Positions 53,713 to 62,193 are shown, counted from the first letter of the stretch. The stretch: DNA of 64,000 bases from Bacteroidota bacterium (GCA_016721765.1 JADKHO010000001.1:2034001-2098000); one strand, 5' to 3'. Numbers and translations: made by a program. Notes: generated by a model not told the origin, from the letters alone.

Positions 53713-54591
53713 ATGGTGAAAGCGCGATTTGTTGAGTACCTCCAATACGAGAAAAGATTCTCTCCTCACACAGTTACTGCTTACAGCAACGACCTCACGC
53801 AGTTTTACAATTTTTTAAAAGCCGAATACGACCTGACTGACATTAAAGAAGTAAACCACACCTTTATTAGAACGTGGTTGGTAAAAATGATGGAGCAAGA
53901 AATTAGCCCGCGTTCCATAAACCGAAAAATTACTACACTCAAGACATATTATAAGTTTTTACTACGCGAAGGCGAAGTAAGTCTGAACCCTATGTTAAAA
54001 ATTGTAGCCCCAAAAAATAGCAAAAGGCTGCCAGAATATGTGGAACAGGAAAAAATGGACCGTTTGCTCGATTTTACTGAGTTTAAAGAAGGTTATGAAG
54101 GGATGCGTGATAAAATGATTATCGAATTGTTTTATGCAACCGGTATCCGCTTAAGCGAACTCATCAGCTTAAATCACTACTCTTTTGATTTTTATAACAA
54201 TGCCATTAAAGTGCTCGGAAAACGTAATAAGGAGCGCATCATTCCAATATCTTTTTTCACCAAAGAACAATTGCAGAAATATTTGATGGTGCTTAAAAAG
54301 AGTTTTCCCAATGCTGCCTATTTCTTTGTAACCAATAAAGGTGAAAAATTGTATCCTAAATTTGTGTACGATTTGGTTAAGCGCAATTTAGGCAACGTTA
54401 CCACTGCAAAAAAGAAGAGTCCGCATGTGTTGCGTCACAGTTTTGCAACCAATATGTTAAATAATGGTGCGGAACTCAATGCAATTAAGGAATTACTGGG
54501 GCATGCCAGTCTTTCGGCAACCCAAGTATACACGCACAATACGATTAAAAAATTAAAAAATATTCACTCACAAGCCCATCCAAAAGCATGA
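53713..54591 (+). CDS. Tyrosine recombinase (XerC/XerD type)
   Basis: A site-specific recombinase that resolves chromosome dimers. The N-terminal SAM-like domain (LQYEKRFSPHTVTAYSNDL) and the C-terminal catalytic domain are normal. Catalytic residues visible are Arg in ATGIRLSEL (near 143), Lys in VLGKRNKERIIPI, His-x-x-Arg in HVLRHSFATNM (near 236-239), His in LLGHASLSATQ and Tyr in QVYTHNTIKK (near 277). 292 residues is typical. Together with rpsU before it and hpf after it this is the usual chromosomal xer, not a mobile element. XerC and XerD cannot be told apart here. ATG 53713 abuts the rpsU terminator. Confidence 0.92.
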   Translation: MVKARFVEYLQYEKRFSPHTVTAYSNDLTQFYNFLKAEYDLTDIKEVNHTFIRTWLVKMMEQEISPRSINRKITTLKTYYKFLLREGEVSLNPMLKIVAPKNSKRLPEYVEQEKMDRLLDFTEFKEGYEGMRDKMIIELFYATGIRLSELISLNHYSFDFYNNAIKVLGKRNKERIIPISFFTKEQLQKYLMVLKKSFPNAAYFFVTNKGEKLYPKFVYDLVKRNLGNVTTAKKKSPHVLRHSFATNMLNNGAELNAIKELLGHASLSATQVYTHNTIKKLKNIHSQAHPKA

Positions 54592-54598
54592 TAAAACT

Positions 54599-54614
54599 TT
54601 ACTTGATCAAGTAA
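54599..54614. promoter_or_regulatory. 16-bp perfect palindrome before hpf
   Basis: TTACTTGATCAAGTAA is its own reverse complement over all 16 bases. It lies 31 bases before the hpf start codon, so it could be an operator or a regulatory hairpin in the leader. The bound factor is unknown. Confidence 0.5.
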
Positions 54615-54645
54615 CAAATTTTAGTATTCACTTAATAACAAAAAC

Positions 54646-54945
54646 ATGAAAGTTAAAATTCAATCCATCCACTTCGATGCGGACAAAAAATTGCTGGATT
54701 TTATAACCGAAAAAATGGATAAACTCCTGCATTTTTATGACCACATCATACAGAGTGAAGTGTTTTTAAAAATCGACAAGTCAGACGATAGTTCAAACAA
54801 AATTGCCGAGATACGAATTCATATTCCGGGGCAAGAGTTGTTTGCTAAAAAGCAGTGTAAAACATTTGAAGAGGCTGTGGATACTGCGATTGATGCTTTA
54901 AGTAAGCAAGTAATTAAGCACAAGGAAAAGATTAAAAGTATTTAA
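54646..54945 (+). CDS. hpf: Ribosome hibernation-promoting factor (HPF/RaiA family)
   Basis: A 99-residue HPF/RaiA protein that binds the 30S decoding centre when growth stops. The short form without the C-terminal dimerisation domain is seen. The N-terminus has MKVKIQSIHFDADKKLLDF and the middle has AEIRIHIPGQELFAKKQCKT, then FEEAVDTAIDALSKQVIKHK, all typical of the family. It is preceded by a 16-bp palindrome and followed by a terminator. In Bacteroidota rpsU, xer and hpf commonly lie in this order, which supports the call. Confidence 0.93.
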   Translation: MKVKIQSIHFDADKKLLDFITEKMDKLLHFYDHIIQSEVFLKIDKSDDSSNKIAEIRIHIPGQELFAKKQCKTFEEAVDTAIDALSKQVIKHKEKIKSI

Positions 54946-54966
54946 TTGCTATAAATTTAATAGGAA

Positions 54967-54997
54967 CCGTTCAGAAGAAATTTTGAGCGGCTTTTTT
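54967..54997 (+). terminator. Intrinsic terminator after hpf
   Basis: CCGTTCAGAA (54967-54976) pairs with TTTTGAGCGG (54981-54990) through two G-T wobbles and a GAAA loop, then six T's. Confidence 0.82.
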
Positions 54998-55009
54998 GTA
55001 AATACTCCC

Positions 55010-55030
55010 CTCAGTGGTCGGACCACTGAG
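55010..55030. repeat. Perfect hairpin of unknown role
   Basis: CTCAGTGGTC (55010-55019) and GACCACTGAG (55021-55030) are perfect 10-bp inverted repeats separated by one base, just past the minus-strand metallo-hydrolase stop codon. It has no T-run directly behind it on either strand, so it is not a textbook terminator. It could be a dispersed palindromic repeat; I found no second copy in this window. Confidence 0.6.
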
Positions 55031-55037
55031 TTTAAAA

Positions 55038-55676
55038 TTAATTCAAAAATGGATTGTTCTTCTTTTCAAACCCTATGGTAGTAGTTGGCCCATGTCCGGG
55101 ATATACGATAAAATCATCCGGTAAGGAAAATAATTTGGTGCGAATACTCGTTAACAATTGTGCGTGATTACCTCCCGGTAGGTCAGTCCGGCCAATGCTT
55201 TGATAAAAAAGTACATCGCCGCCAATGATGAATTTATGCGCCCGGTTGTAAAAGCAAATACTTCCCATGGAATGGCCCGGGGTAAATACAATTTCGAGTT
55301 GAGTGTTTCCAAATGTTACGATATCGCCTTCGTTCAAAAATACTTTTGGCTGAGGAGATTCTTCATACTCTATGGCAAAAATGGCTGCTGAAACCGTCCC
55401 GCTGGCAAGGGTTTTCAAATCGTTCTCATTCATTTCCAAGTCTAGCTGATAGGTATCAGCAACAAATTTATTGCCCAATATATGGTCAATATGGGTATGG
55501 GTGTTAAGTAATTTTACCGGCTTGAGTTTATTTTTAGAAATAAAATCTTGAAGTGTTTTTCGCTCAGTGGCATTGCTGCATCCCGGGTCAACTATGGCAC
55601 ATGCTAGGGTTTCATCAAAAAGTAAATACGTGTTTTCCTGAAAAGGATTAAAGGTAAAAGGTTGTATGGTTATCAT
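55038..55676 (-). CDS. Metallo-beta-lactamase-fold hydrolase (glyoxalase II-like)
   Basis: A small zinc hydrolase of the MBL fold. The metal-binding motif THTHIDHILG (near residue 60) matches THxHxDH; further ligands are in FTPGHSMGSICFY (near 135), FIIGGDVLFY (near 158) and YPGHGPTTTIG (near 193). At 212 residues it is the common size for stand-alone family members. Substrate unknown; a glyoxalase II or persulfide-dioxygenase role is possible. A minus-strand -7 box (TACTTTTG, 55704-55697) lies 21 bases before the start. The gene ends just after the hairpin at 55010-55030. Confidence 0.88.
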   Translation of the reverse strand: MITIQPFTFNPFQENTYLLFDETLACAIVDPGCSNATERKTLQDFISKNKLKPVKLLNTHTHIDHILGNKFVADTYQLDLEMNENDLKTLASGTVSAAIFAIEYEESPQPKVFLNEGDIVTFGNTQLEIVFTPGHSMGSICFYNRAHKFIIGGDVLFYQSIGRTDLPGGNHAQLLTSIRTKLFSLPDDFIVYPGHGPTTTIGFEKKNNPFLN

Positions 55677-55696
55677 ATCGTTCTAAAAAGTGGGTG

Positions 55697-55704
55697 CAAA
55701 AGTA
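55697..55704 (-). promoter_or_regulatory. Candidate -7 promoter box of the MBL-fold hydrolase
   Basis: On the minus strand TACTTTTG (55704-55697) fits TAnnTTTG, 21 bases before the start codon. No TTG at proper distance. Confidence 0.35.
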
Positions 55705-55759
55705 AGCTTTAACATTTGTGAATGCTGCTCTAAGCAAAATTAATTACCTTAGCTACCTA

Positions 55760-55767
55760 TAATTTTG
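55760..55767 (+). promoter_or_regulatory. Candidate -7 promoter box of the propeller/barrel protein
   Basis: TAATTTTG fits TAnnTTTG and lies 11 bases before the start codon, so any leader would be very short. No clear TTG was found upstream. Confidence 0.35.
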
Positions 55768-55777
55768 AGAAGCATTT

Positions 55778-58700
55778 ATGCGATTGGCAATCAAAAAATG
55801 GTTTAATAGCGCCATTTTATTTACTTTCCTTTTAGGTTCAACAGTTCAGGCACAGTTCTATAATGGATTGCAAATGGAGTTTGGAAAGAACCGCATTCAA
55901 TACAACGATTTTTTGTGGCAAAGTATGAAGTTTGAAAAGTTTGATACCTACTTTTACTTAGGAGGTAAGGAACTGGCCGTGTTTACTGCGCAAGTAGCAC
56001 AAAAAAATATGGATGATTTGGAAAAATTGTTCGATTATACGATTGATGAAAAGATTCAATTCATAATTTATAACAAGTTATCTGATTTTCGGCAAAGCAA
56101 CATAGGTATTGCAGTGAGCGATCAATTTAACATTGGCGGACAAACCCGCTTGGTAGGCTCAAAAGTGATTATTTACAACGAAGGCGATCATAAAAAACTG
56201 GAGCATCAAATTCGTGCAGGTATTGCGGATGTGCTTATGAGTCAAATTATGTATGGCGGAAACTGGAAAGAAAAATTGCGAAACAGTACACTTCTTAATC
56301 TACCTGATTGGTATGTAAAAGGTTTGGTGCAATTTGTGGCAGAAGATTGGAATCCAGAAATTGATAACCGGACACGCGACGGCATTTGCACAGGTAAATA
56401 CCGTAAATTTAATAGACTCGAAGGTATTGACGCTATTAATGCTGGACATTCTCTTTGGAATTATGTGGCACAAACGTATGGTAAAGCTGTTATTCCAAAT
56501 ATCTTATACATGACAAGTGTAAGCAGGAATATGGAAAGCGGATTTTATTTTGTGCTCGGTGTATCTTTAAAAAATTTATTTCGTGATTATCAAAATTATT
56601 ATTCAGGCCGTTATGCGTTAACCGAAAGAAGTACATTAAGTCCCGCTAAGGAATTTAGTGGTGTGAAACGACCCAAGCAGTTTAAAACCATTACCCAGTT
56701 TAAGATCAGTCCGGATGGTAAATATGCAACCTATGTAACCAATCAAATGGGGCAATACAAATTGTTTGTATACAACTATGAAAAAGGGAAAGCAAAAAAA
56801 ATAATGAAGGTTGGGAAAAAGCTCGATCGCATTAATGATTATTCTTATCCGCTTATTGCTTGGCATCCAACCAGCGAATTGTTTGCGATTATTACCGAAG
56901 AAAAGGGCGAAGTAGCTTTGACCTACTACAACATCGAAAGGAAAAAAAAGGAAAAGCATCCGCCTTTGTACGACTTTGATAAGGTATTGGATTTAGCTTA
57001 TTCTGACGATGGTAAAAACATTGTTTTTTCGGCGGTGAAAGATGGCAGTACGGATATTTACAATTATGGTGTAGCAGCTAATACAGCTGTTCCTATAACT
57101 CAGGATGCCTATGATGACTTAAATCCGCGCTTTGTAAATAAATCCACACAAATTGTTTTTTCATCCAACCGAAATACAGATACACTCCGTATTGGTGACG
57201 AATTGAGTAAACGACCAGCTGCACTCACACATGACTTGTTTATTTATGATTTGAAATCAAAATCAAAAGTATTGAAACGCTATACAAACACACCAAATGT
57301 TAATGAGCGGTATCCGGTGCAATTTGATAAAGAGCGCATTGCTTACTTAGGAGACAATAATGGAATAATAAATCGCTATGTGGCGCAGTACGACAGCAGT
57401 TTAACTTTTGTTGATACTACTGAACATTATCGTTATTTTACGGTATCGAAGCCACTTACCAATACCTCTCGAAATATTTTGGAACAGGATTTTAATCCCG
57501 AATCAAAAAAGTATTCTCAAGTAGTTTTTTATAATGGTAAATACCGCTTGTACGAGGGAACGTATGACGATACCAAAGCACAATCGGATATTAAACTATT
57601 TGCTCCCAAAAACGCTGAAACAGCAGTGGGATTGGCTAATTCTGATACGTTAACTAAACCGCGTAAACACATTAAGCCGGTAAAAGTTTATGTGGAGCCC
57701 GAAGAAAAGCAAGCCAAGGATGGTAAAATTGACATTAATAATTATCGTTTTGAATCAGAGGGAAACAGTGCTCAGAACAGTGCAAAGCAAGAGGTGCCAA
57801 AATCGAATAAAGTAGTAATTAAAATTGGTGAAAGTCAGGATACAAGCCGCAATACGCGTACTACTTTTTTATCTAACCAATCCTTAAGTATACTTCCGAC
57901 AGCAAGTGGCAATGTATTAGAGATTCCTAAACAACGAAACTATAATTTGATATTTAATGTTGATCAAGTTGTATCGCAATTGGATTATGGTTTTTTGAAT
58001 TCCAATTATCAAAAATTTACCGGAAGTGCAGTTTATTTTAATCCCGGATTGAATGGATTGTTAAAAATTGGAATAAGTGATTTGTTTGAAGATTATCGCT
58101 TTGTTGGTGCCATGCGCCTTTCGGCAGATTTAAAAAGCAATGAGTTTTTTGTGAGTTACGAAAATAGGGTGCACCGATGGGACAAGCAATTTGTGTTGCA
58201 CCGTCAGAGTTTTCCGGTTGTGCGTTCGGCAGGAGCTCCTAAGGTGCTGACACAGCAGGCAAAGTATATTTTAAAATATCCATTTAGCGAGGTGGCAAGT
58301 GTACGTGGAAGTATTGCTTACCGCAATGATCGCTTAACTTTTTTATCGTCTGATTTGCAAGGTTTAAAACAAGCTACTCAATATGAAAATTGGGGCATTG
58401 CTAAATTGGAGTATGTGTTTGATAATACGATTAACAAAGGTCTGAATTTATACAATGGCACCCGGTTCAAAATTTTTGGAGAGTATTTTAATCAACTCAA
58501 TAAGAACAAAGTTAATATGTCGGTATTGGGATTTGATGTGCGACATTATCGAAAAATTCACCGCAGTTTAATTTGGGCAAATCGCTTGGCGGCATCCACT
58601 TCTTTTGGAAAACAAAAATTGGTGTATTATCTCGGAAGTGTCGACAATTGGCTAAATGTGGGGCGATACAGCACCTTCAATGATAAACAAGCCATCGATT

Positions 58701-59131
58701 ATTCGCAGAATTATGGGTATCAAACATTGGCAACCAACCTTCGTGGGTTTAACCAAAACATTCGAAACGGTAATAGTTTTGCGGTCTTAAACAGTGAAAT
58801 TCGATTCCCTATTTTTAATTATTTATTTAACCGTCCTCTCAAAAGCGATTTTTTAAACAACTTTCAACTTATTGGTTTTGGGGATGTAGGTGCTGCTTGG
58901 ACAGGCAAATCGCCCTACTCTAACGACAATTCATTTAATACCGAAACGATTTCGCAACAGCCCATTAAAGTTTTCTTAAAAAGCCAACGCGAACCGATTG
59001 TGGGTGGATATGGATTTGGTTTACGAAGCCGTTTGTTTGGATATTTTATTCGCGCCGATTGGGCATGGGGAGTGGAGGACGGAGAAGTAAAACCATATAT
59101 ATTTTACCTTTCATTTAGTTTGGATTTTTAA
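55778..59131 (+). CDS. Large outer-membrane protein: degenerate peptidase domain, PD40 propeller, C-terminal barrel
   Basis: An 1117-residue envelope protein with a signal peptide (residues 1-26, LGSTVQAQ). Residues about 30-290 resemble a gluzincin-type (Peptidase MA-like) domain, but the HExxH motif reads as HQIRA (LEHQIRAGIADVL) and the later Glu region reads LPDWYVKGLVQFVAEDW, so catalysis is unlikely. Residues about 310-600 hold PD40/TolB-like blades (ISPDGKYATYVT, YSDDGKNIVFSA, NKSTQIVFSSNRNTD). A linker (620-720) leads to a C-terminal beta-barrel (about 740-1117) ending in an aromatic strand (KPYIFYLSFSLDF), as in outer-membrane proteins. Similar proteins are usually annotated TolB-like. 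The role is unknown. It is two bases from the TauE/SafE gene. Confidence 0.72.
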   Translation: MRLAIKKWFNSAILFTFLLGSTVQAQFYNGLQMEFGKNRIQYNDFLWQSMKFEKFDTYFYLGGKELAVFTAQVAQKNMDDLEKLFDYTIDEKIQFIIYNKLSDFRQSNIGIAVSDQFNIGGQTRLVGSKVIIYNEGDHKKLEHQIRAGIADVLMSQIMYGGNWKEKLRNSTLLNLPDWYVKGLVQFVAEDWNPEIDNRTRDGICTGKYRKFNRLEGIDAINAGHSLWNYVAQTYGKAVIPNILYMTSVSRNMESGFYFVLGVSLKNLFRDYQNYYSGRYALTERSTLSPAKEFSGVKRPKQFKTITQFKISPDGKYATYVTNQMGQYKLFVYNYEKGKAKKIMKVGKKLDRINDYSYPLIAWHPTSELFAIITEEKGEVALTYYNIERKKKEKHPPLYDFDKVLDLAYSDDGKNIVFSAVKDGSTDIYNYGVAANTAVPITQDAYDDLNPRFVNKSTQIVFSSNRNTDTLRIGDELSKRPAALTHDLFIYDLKSKSKVLKRYTNTPNVNERYPVQFDKERIAYLGDNNGIINRYVAQYDSSLTFVDTTEHYRYFTVSKPLTNTSRNILEQDFNPESKKYSQVVFYNGKYRLYEGTYDDTKAQSDIKLFAPKNAETAVGLANSDTLTKPRKHIKPVKVYVEPEEKQAKDGKIDINNYRFESEGNSAQNSAKQEVPKSNKVVIKIGESQDTSRNTRTTFLSNQSLSILPTASGNVLEIPKQRNYNLIFNVDQVVSQLDYGFLNSNYQKFTGSAVYFNPGLNGLLKIGISDLFEDYRFVGAMRLSADLKSNEFFVSYENRVHRWDKQFVLHRQSFPVVRSAGAPKVLTQQAKYILKYPFSEVASVRGSIAYRNDRLTFLSSDLQGLKQATQYENWGIAKLEYVFDNTINKGLNLYNGTRFKIFGEYFNQLNKNKVNMSVLGFDVRHYRKIHRSLIWANRLAASTSFGKQKLVYYLGSVDNWLNVGRYSTFNDKQAIDYSQNYGYQTLATNLRGFNQNIRNGNSFAVLNSEIRFPIFNYLFNRPLKSDFLNNFQLIGFGDVGAAWTGKSPYSNDNSFNTETISQQPIKVFLKSQREPIVGGYGFGLRSRLFGYFIRADWAWGVEDGEVKPYIFYLSFSLDF

Positions 59132-59133
59132 CG

Positions 59134-59514
59134 ATGCAAAAGAAAACAACTATGAATGCAATTTTAATTTTACTTGCCATTGGCTTAGCTGCCGGTATGC
59201 TAAGTGGCTTGGTAGGAGTAGGGGGAGGAATAATTATTGTGCCGGTACTTGTTTTTTTTCTGGGATATACTCAGCACCACGCACAAGGAACCACTTTGTT
59301 TTTGTTTATGCTGCCGGTTGGCGTTTTAGGAGTTTACAATTACTATAAAGCCGGTAATGTCGACTTTAAAGCAGCCTTAATTATCGGATGTACCTTTCTA
59401 GTTGGAAGTTATATTGGATCAAAAGCTGCCTTAGCTTTGGATCAAAACACTGTAAAAAAGTTATTCGGAATATTAATTTTCATTGTGTCATTGAGAATGA
59501 TATTCGGAAAGTAA
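59134..59514 (+). CDS. Half-size TauE/SafE-type (TSUP) permease
   Basis: A 126-residue membrane protein with about four helices. The family's repeat signature is clear: GMLSGLVGVGGGIIIVPVLV followed by HHAQGTTLFLFMLP and later LVGSYIGSKAALAL. Full-length TauE/SafE (TSUP) proteins have two such repeats and about 250 residues, so this is a single-repeat form that would need to dimerise. Such short members are known. Transport of sulfite or organosulfonates is suggested by the family only. The start ATG lies two bases after the previous stop. Confidence 0.82.
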   Translation: MQKKTTMNAILILLAIGLAAGMLSGLVGVGGGIIIVPVLVFFLGYTQHHAQGTTLFLFMLPVGVLGVYNYYKAGNVDFKAALIIGCTFLVGSYIGSKAALALDQNTVKKLFGILIFIVSLRMIFGK

Positions 59515-59585
59515 TTGATTGTTCAATCTGTTGCACGCTTGACCCTTTGCCCAACATTTAACTATATTTCTATTTCGCACGCTTC

Positions 59586-60815
59586 ATGAAACATATTCTT
59601 GAAAAGATTAAATTGCGCAGCAATGAACTGCTTCATGAAGTAAGCTTGATTCGGAGGCACCTCCATGCGCACCCTGAACTTTCTTTTCAAGAATTTGAAA
59701 CTTCTGCTTATGTATGTGAAAAGCTTAAGGAGTATGGAGTTGAGTATACTTCGGGTTGGGTGAAAACCGGAATTGTGGCATTGGTGAAAGGAAAAAATCC
59801 GGAGAAAAAAGTAATTGCATTGCGTTCTGATTTGGACGCACTCCCAATAGTAGAAGAAAGTAAAGTTCCTTATTGTTCCACTAATGTTGGTGTGATGCAT
59901 GCTTGTGGGCACGATGTGCATACTGCCTGTTTGCTGGGAGTTGCCAAAATTCTCAACGAATTAAAAGACGAGTTTGAAGGGACCGTAAAATTTATCTTTC
60001 AGCCCGGTGAAGAAAAACTTCCGGGAGGCGCCTCACTAATGATTCGTGAAGGAGTGCTTGAAAATCCGCAGCCAAGTGCAATTTTGGGACAACATGTTAC
60101 GCCTCAATTGGAGCATGGACAAGTAGGTTTTCGGTCCGGAATGTATATGGCATCCGCAGATGAACTTTATCTTACCGTTACCGGTAAGGGGGGACACGCT
60201 GCATTACCGGCGCATTACAATAATCCCTTGCTCATTGCTTCAAAAATTTTATTGGCTTTGCAAGAAGAATTTATGACGGATAAGCTTGGATTAAACCAAC
60301 ACATTGGTTCTGAAAAGGAGGTAATACCAACGGTTTTGGCCTTTGGAAAAGTAACAGCCGCCGGAGCTACCAACGTAATTCCTGAAAAAGTTTTTATGGA
60401 AGGTACCTTCCGCACTTTCGATGAAGCCTGGCGCGCAGATGCTCATAAGCGAATGAAGGAGATTGCTGAAACAATTGCCAAAGAGATGAATGGAGCTTGT
60501 GATTTTAGAGTAGAATTGGGCTATCCGTTTTTAGTAAATGATGCTGCTGTTACCGAAAGAGGTAAAGCCGCTGCAATAGAATTTCTTGGTAAAGAAAATG
60601 TAATTGATCTGGAATTAAGAATGACTTCCGAGGATTTTGCATTTTATTCTCAGTTAACTCCTGCTTGCTTTTATAGATTAGGCACCGGAAATAAATCAAA
60701 AAATATTGTTGCCAATGTGCACACATCCACTTTTGATGTAGATGAGGCTGCGCTCGAAATAGGAGTTGGCTTAATGTGTTGGATGGCAATTCATGAGCTT
60801 TCGATTTCTTCCTAA
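59586..60815 (+). CDS. M20-family metal-dependent amidohydrolase
   Basis: A cytosolic zinc amidohydrolase of the M20D group (N-acyl-amino acid or hippurate hydrolases). The signature is VIALRSDLDALPIVE, then GVMHACGHDVHTACLLGVAK (metal ligands His/His), FIFQPGEEKLPGGASLMI (catalytic Glu), GKGGHAALPAHYNNPLLIAS (dimerisation-domain His) and SEDFAFYSQLTPACFYRLG at the end. 409 residues is normal. The exact substrate is unknown. It is followed after 21 bases by a surface-polysaccharide gene run but is probably not part of that pathway. Confidence 0.92.
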   Translation: MKHILEKIKLRSNELLHEVSLIRRHLHAHPELSFQEFETSAYVCEKLKEYGVEYTSGWVKTGIVALVKGKNPEKKVIALRSDLDALPIVEESKVPYCSTNVGVMHACGHDVHTACLLGVAKILNELKDEFEGTVKFIFQPGEEKLPGGASLMIREGVLENPQPSAILGQHVTPQLEHGQVGFRSGMYMASADELYLTVTGKGGHAALPAHYNNPLLIASKILLALQEEFMTDKLGLNQHIGSEKEVIPTVLAFGKVTAAGATNVIPEKVFMEGTFRTFDEAWRADAHKRMKEIAETIAKEMNGACDFRVELGYPFLVNDAAVTERGKAAAIEFLGKENVIDLELRMTSEDFAFYSQLTPACFYRLGTGNKSKNIVANVHTSTFDVDEAALEIGVGLMCWMAIHELSISS

Positions 60816-60836
60816 TTCAATTAAAAGCTTACAAAC

Positions 60837-61463
60837 ATGAAAGTTGGATACATAGGTTTTGGAGATTTTGGAAAGCAAATTCAGCATTTCATATCCGAAG
60901 TGCATTCGGTGGAAAAAGTAGTTTATTTTGATGATGCTTTGGCAGAATCGAATATAGGCGAGGCATTTTCTGATTATTTGAAGGAGGCTTACGCTGATTT
61001 TTCTTTTTATGTGGGCTTGGGTTATTTGCACTTGCAAAAAAGAAATGAGATTGTTCAGTCAATACTGCAACAGCATCGAAAATTACCTCAATTTATTCAT
61101 CCTCGTTCATTTGTTGCCTCTTCGAGTAGGATTGATGAAGGCTGTATGATTTACCCTTTCGTAAATATTGATGCAAATGTGTGGGTGAAAGCAGGAGCTG
61201 TGCTGCATAATTCCGTAATCGTATCGCACGATTCCACAATTGGAGCATGTGCTTACCTTTCGCCGGGAGCCGTAATATCCGGAAATGTTATTGTTGGCGA
61301 TACTACTTTTATTGGGAGTGGATGTGTGGTAGCAAACGGTGTAGAAATCGGTAACAATTGCAGAATTGGGATTGGCTCGGTTGTCACTAAATCATTGCCC
61401 GATAATACCCATGCCATTGGAAATCCCTTACACATATTGCATCAACCCCTTCATTTAGGTTAA
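60837..61463 (+). CDS. Hexapeptide-repeat sugar O/N-acyltransferase (PglD/NeuD-like)
   Basis: A 208-residue acyltransferase that modifies a nucleotide-sugar. The N-terminal part (residues 1-75, VGYIGFGDFGKQIQHFI) is the small PglD-type Rossmann-like domain, and the C-terminal half (about 95-200) is a left-handed beta-helix with hexapeptide repeats (GACAYLSPGAVISGNVIVG, IGNNCRIGIGSVVTKSLP). The catalytic His is probably the one in VIVSHDSTIG. PglD/NeuD-type enzymes acetylate amino sugars or sialic acid precursors. Its neighbours (WbqC-like, GT2, WecE-like) suggest work on an amino-deoxy-sugar in a surface glycan. Confidence 0.85.
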   Translation: MKVGYIGFGDFGKQIQHFISEVHSVEKVVYFDDALAESNIGEAFSDYLKEAYADFSFYVGLGYLHLQKRNEIVQSILQQHRKLPQFIHPRSFVASSSRIDEGCMIYPFVNIDANVWVKAGAVLHNSVIVSHDSTIGACAYLSPGAVISGNVIVGDTTFIGSGCVVANGVEIGNNCRIGIGSVVTKSLPDNTHAIGNPLHILHQPLHLG

Positions 61464-61464
61464 A

Positions 61465-62154
61465 TTGAAAGTAGTAATTCTACAATCCAACTATATTCCC
61501 TGGAAAGGTTATTTTGACCTGATTCACGATGCGGATGTATTTGTGTTTTATGACGAAGTGCAGTACACCAAAAACGACTGGCGTAACCGAAATAAAATCT
61601 ATACCAAGAATGGATTGCAATGGTTAACGATTCCGATATCAGCGGAAGCAACGAAACAAAAAATAAGTGAAGTGAAATTAAACTCAAACTGGCAAAAATT
61701 ACATTTCAAAACGCTTCAAAATGGATATCAATCCGCCCCTTTTTATTTTCAACTGGAAGAATTAATGGAAGATTATTTGGTGAAAAATAATTGGCAAACA
61801 CTCAGCGAACTAAATCAATATTTGATAACAAGAATTAGCAGTAAAATTGGAATACACACACAGTTCAAAAATTCAGTTGATTTTAATCTGGAAGGAAATA
61901 GGGTGGAGCGTTTGCTTTCCTTGTTGCAACGGTTGGGAGCAAACGAATATATAACAGGACCTGGTGCATCAATATATTTAGCAGATTATTCAACACTATT
62001 TTCTTCAAATAATATTTTGTTGACCTTTAAAAAGTATCCGGATTATAAGCCTTACAAACAATTTGAACAACCATTTGCTTCACCTGTTTCAATTCTCGAT
62101 TTAATTGCACATGTTTCTTATGATAAAATTAATGAGCATATTTGGGAAAGCTGA
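61465..62154 (+). CDS. WbqC-like polysaccharide biosynthesis protein
   Basis: A 229-residue protein of the WbqC family, which occurs in O-antigen and surface polysaccharide clusters and is thought to act as an acyl- or ligase-type enzyme; no reaction is established. The start signature (VVILQSNYIPWKGYFDLI) and FYDEVQYTKNDWRNRNKI are diagnostic. No ATG is near; TTG at 61465, one base after the previous stop, is the start and gives the family's usual N-terminus. This tight spacing supports translational coupling with the acyltransferase before it. Confidence 0.88.
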   Translation: MKVVILQSNYIPWKGYFDLIHDADVFVFYDEVQYTKNDWRNRNKIYTKNGLQWLTIPISAEATKQKISEVKLNSNWQKLHFKTLQNGYQSAPFYFQLEELMEDYLVKNNWQTLSELNQYLITRISSKIGIHTQFKNSVDFNLEGNRVERLLSLLQRLGANEYITGPGASIYLADYSTLFSSNNILLTFKKYPDYKPYKQFEQPFASPVSILDLIAHVSYDKINEHIWES

Positions 62155-62193
62155 GTATTGGTTTTGCGCAATTAAATTGGGTGGAACACTCAA

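Noticed and set aside
53713..54591. Tyrosine recombinase as an integrase of a mobile element
   Set aside because: The rpsU-xer-hpf context is the usual home of the chromosomal Xer recombinase and no attachment-site repeats or element genes are near.
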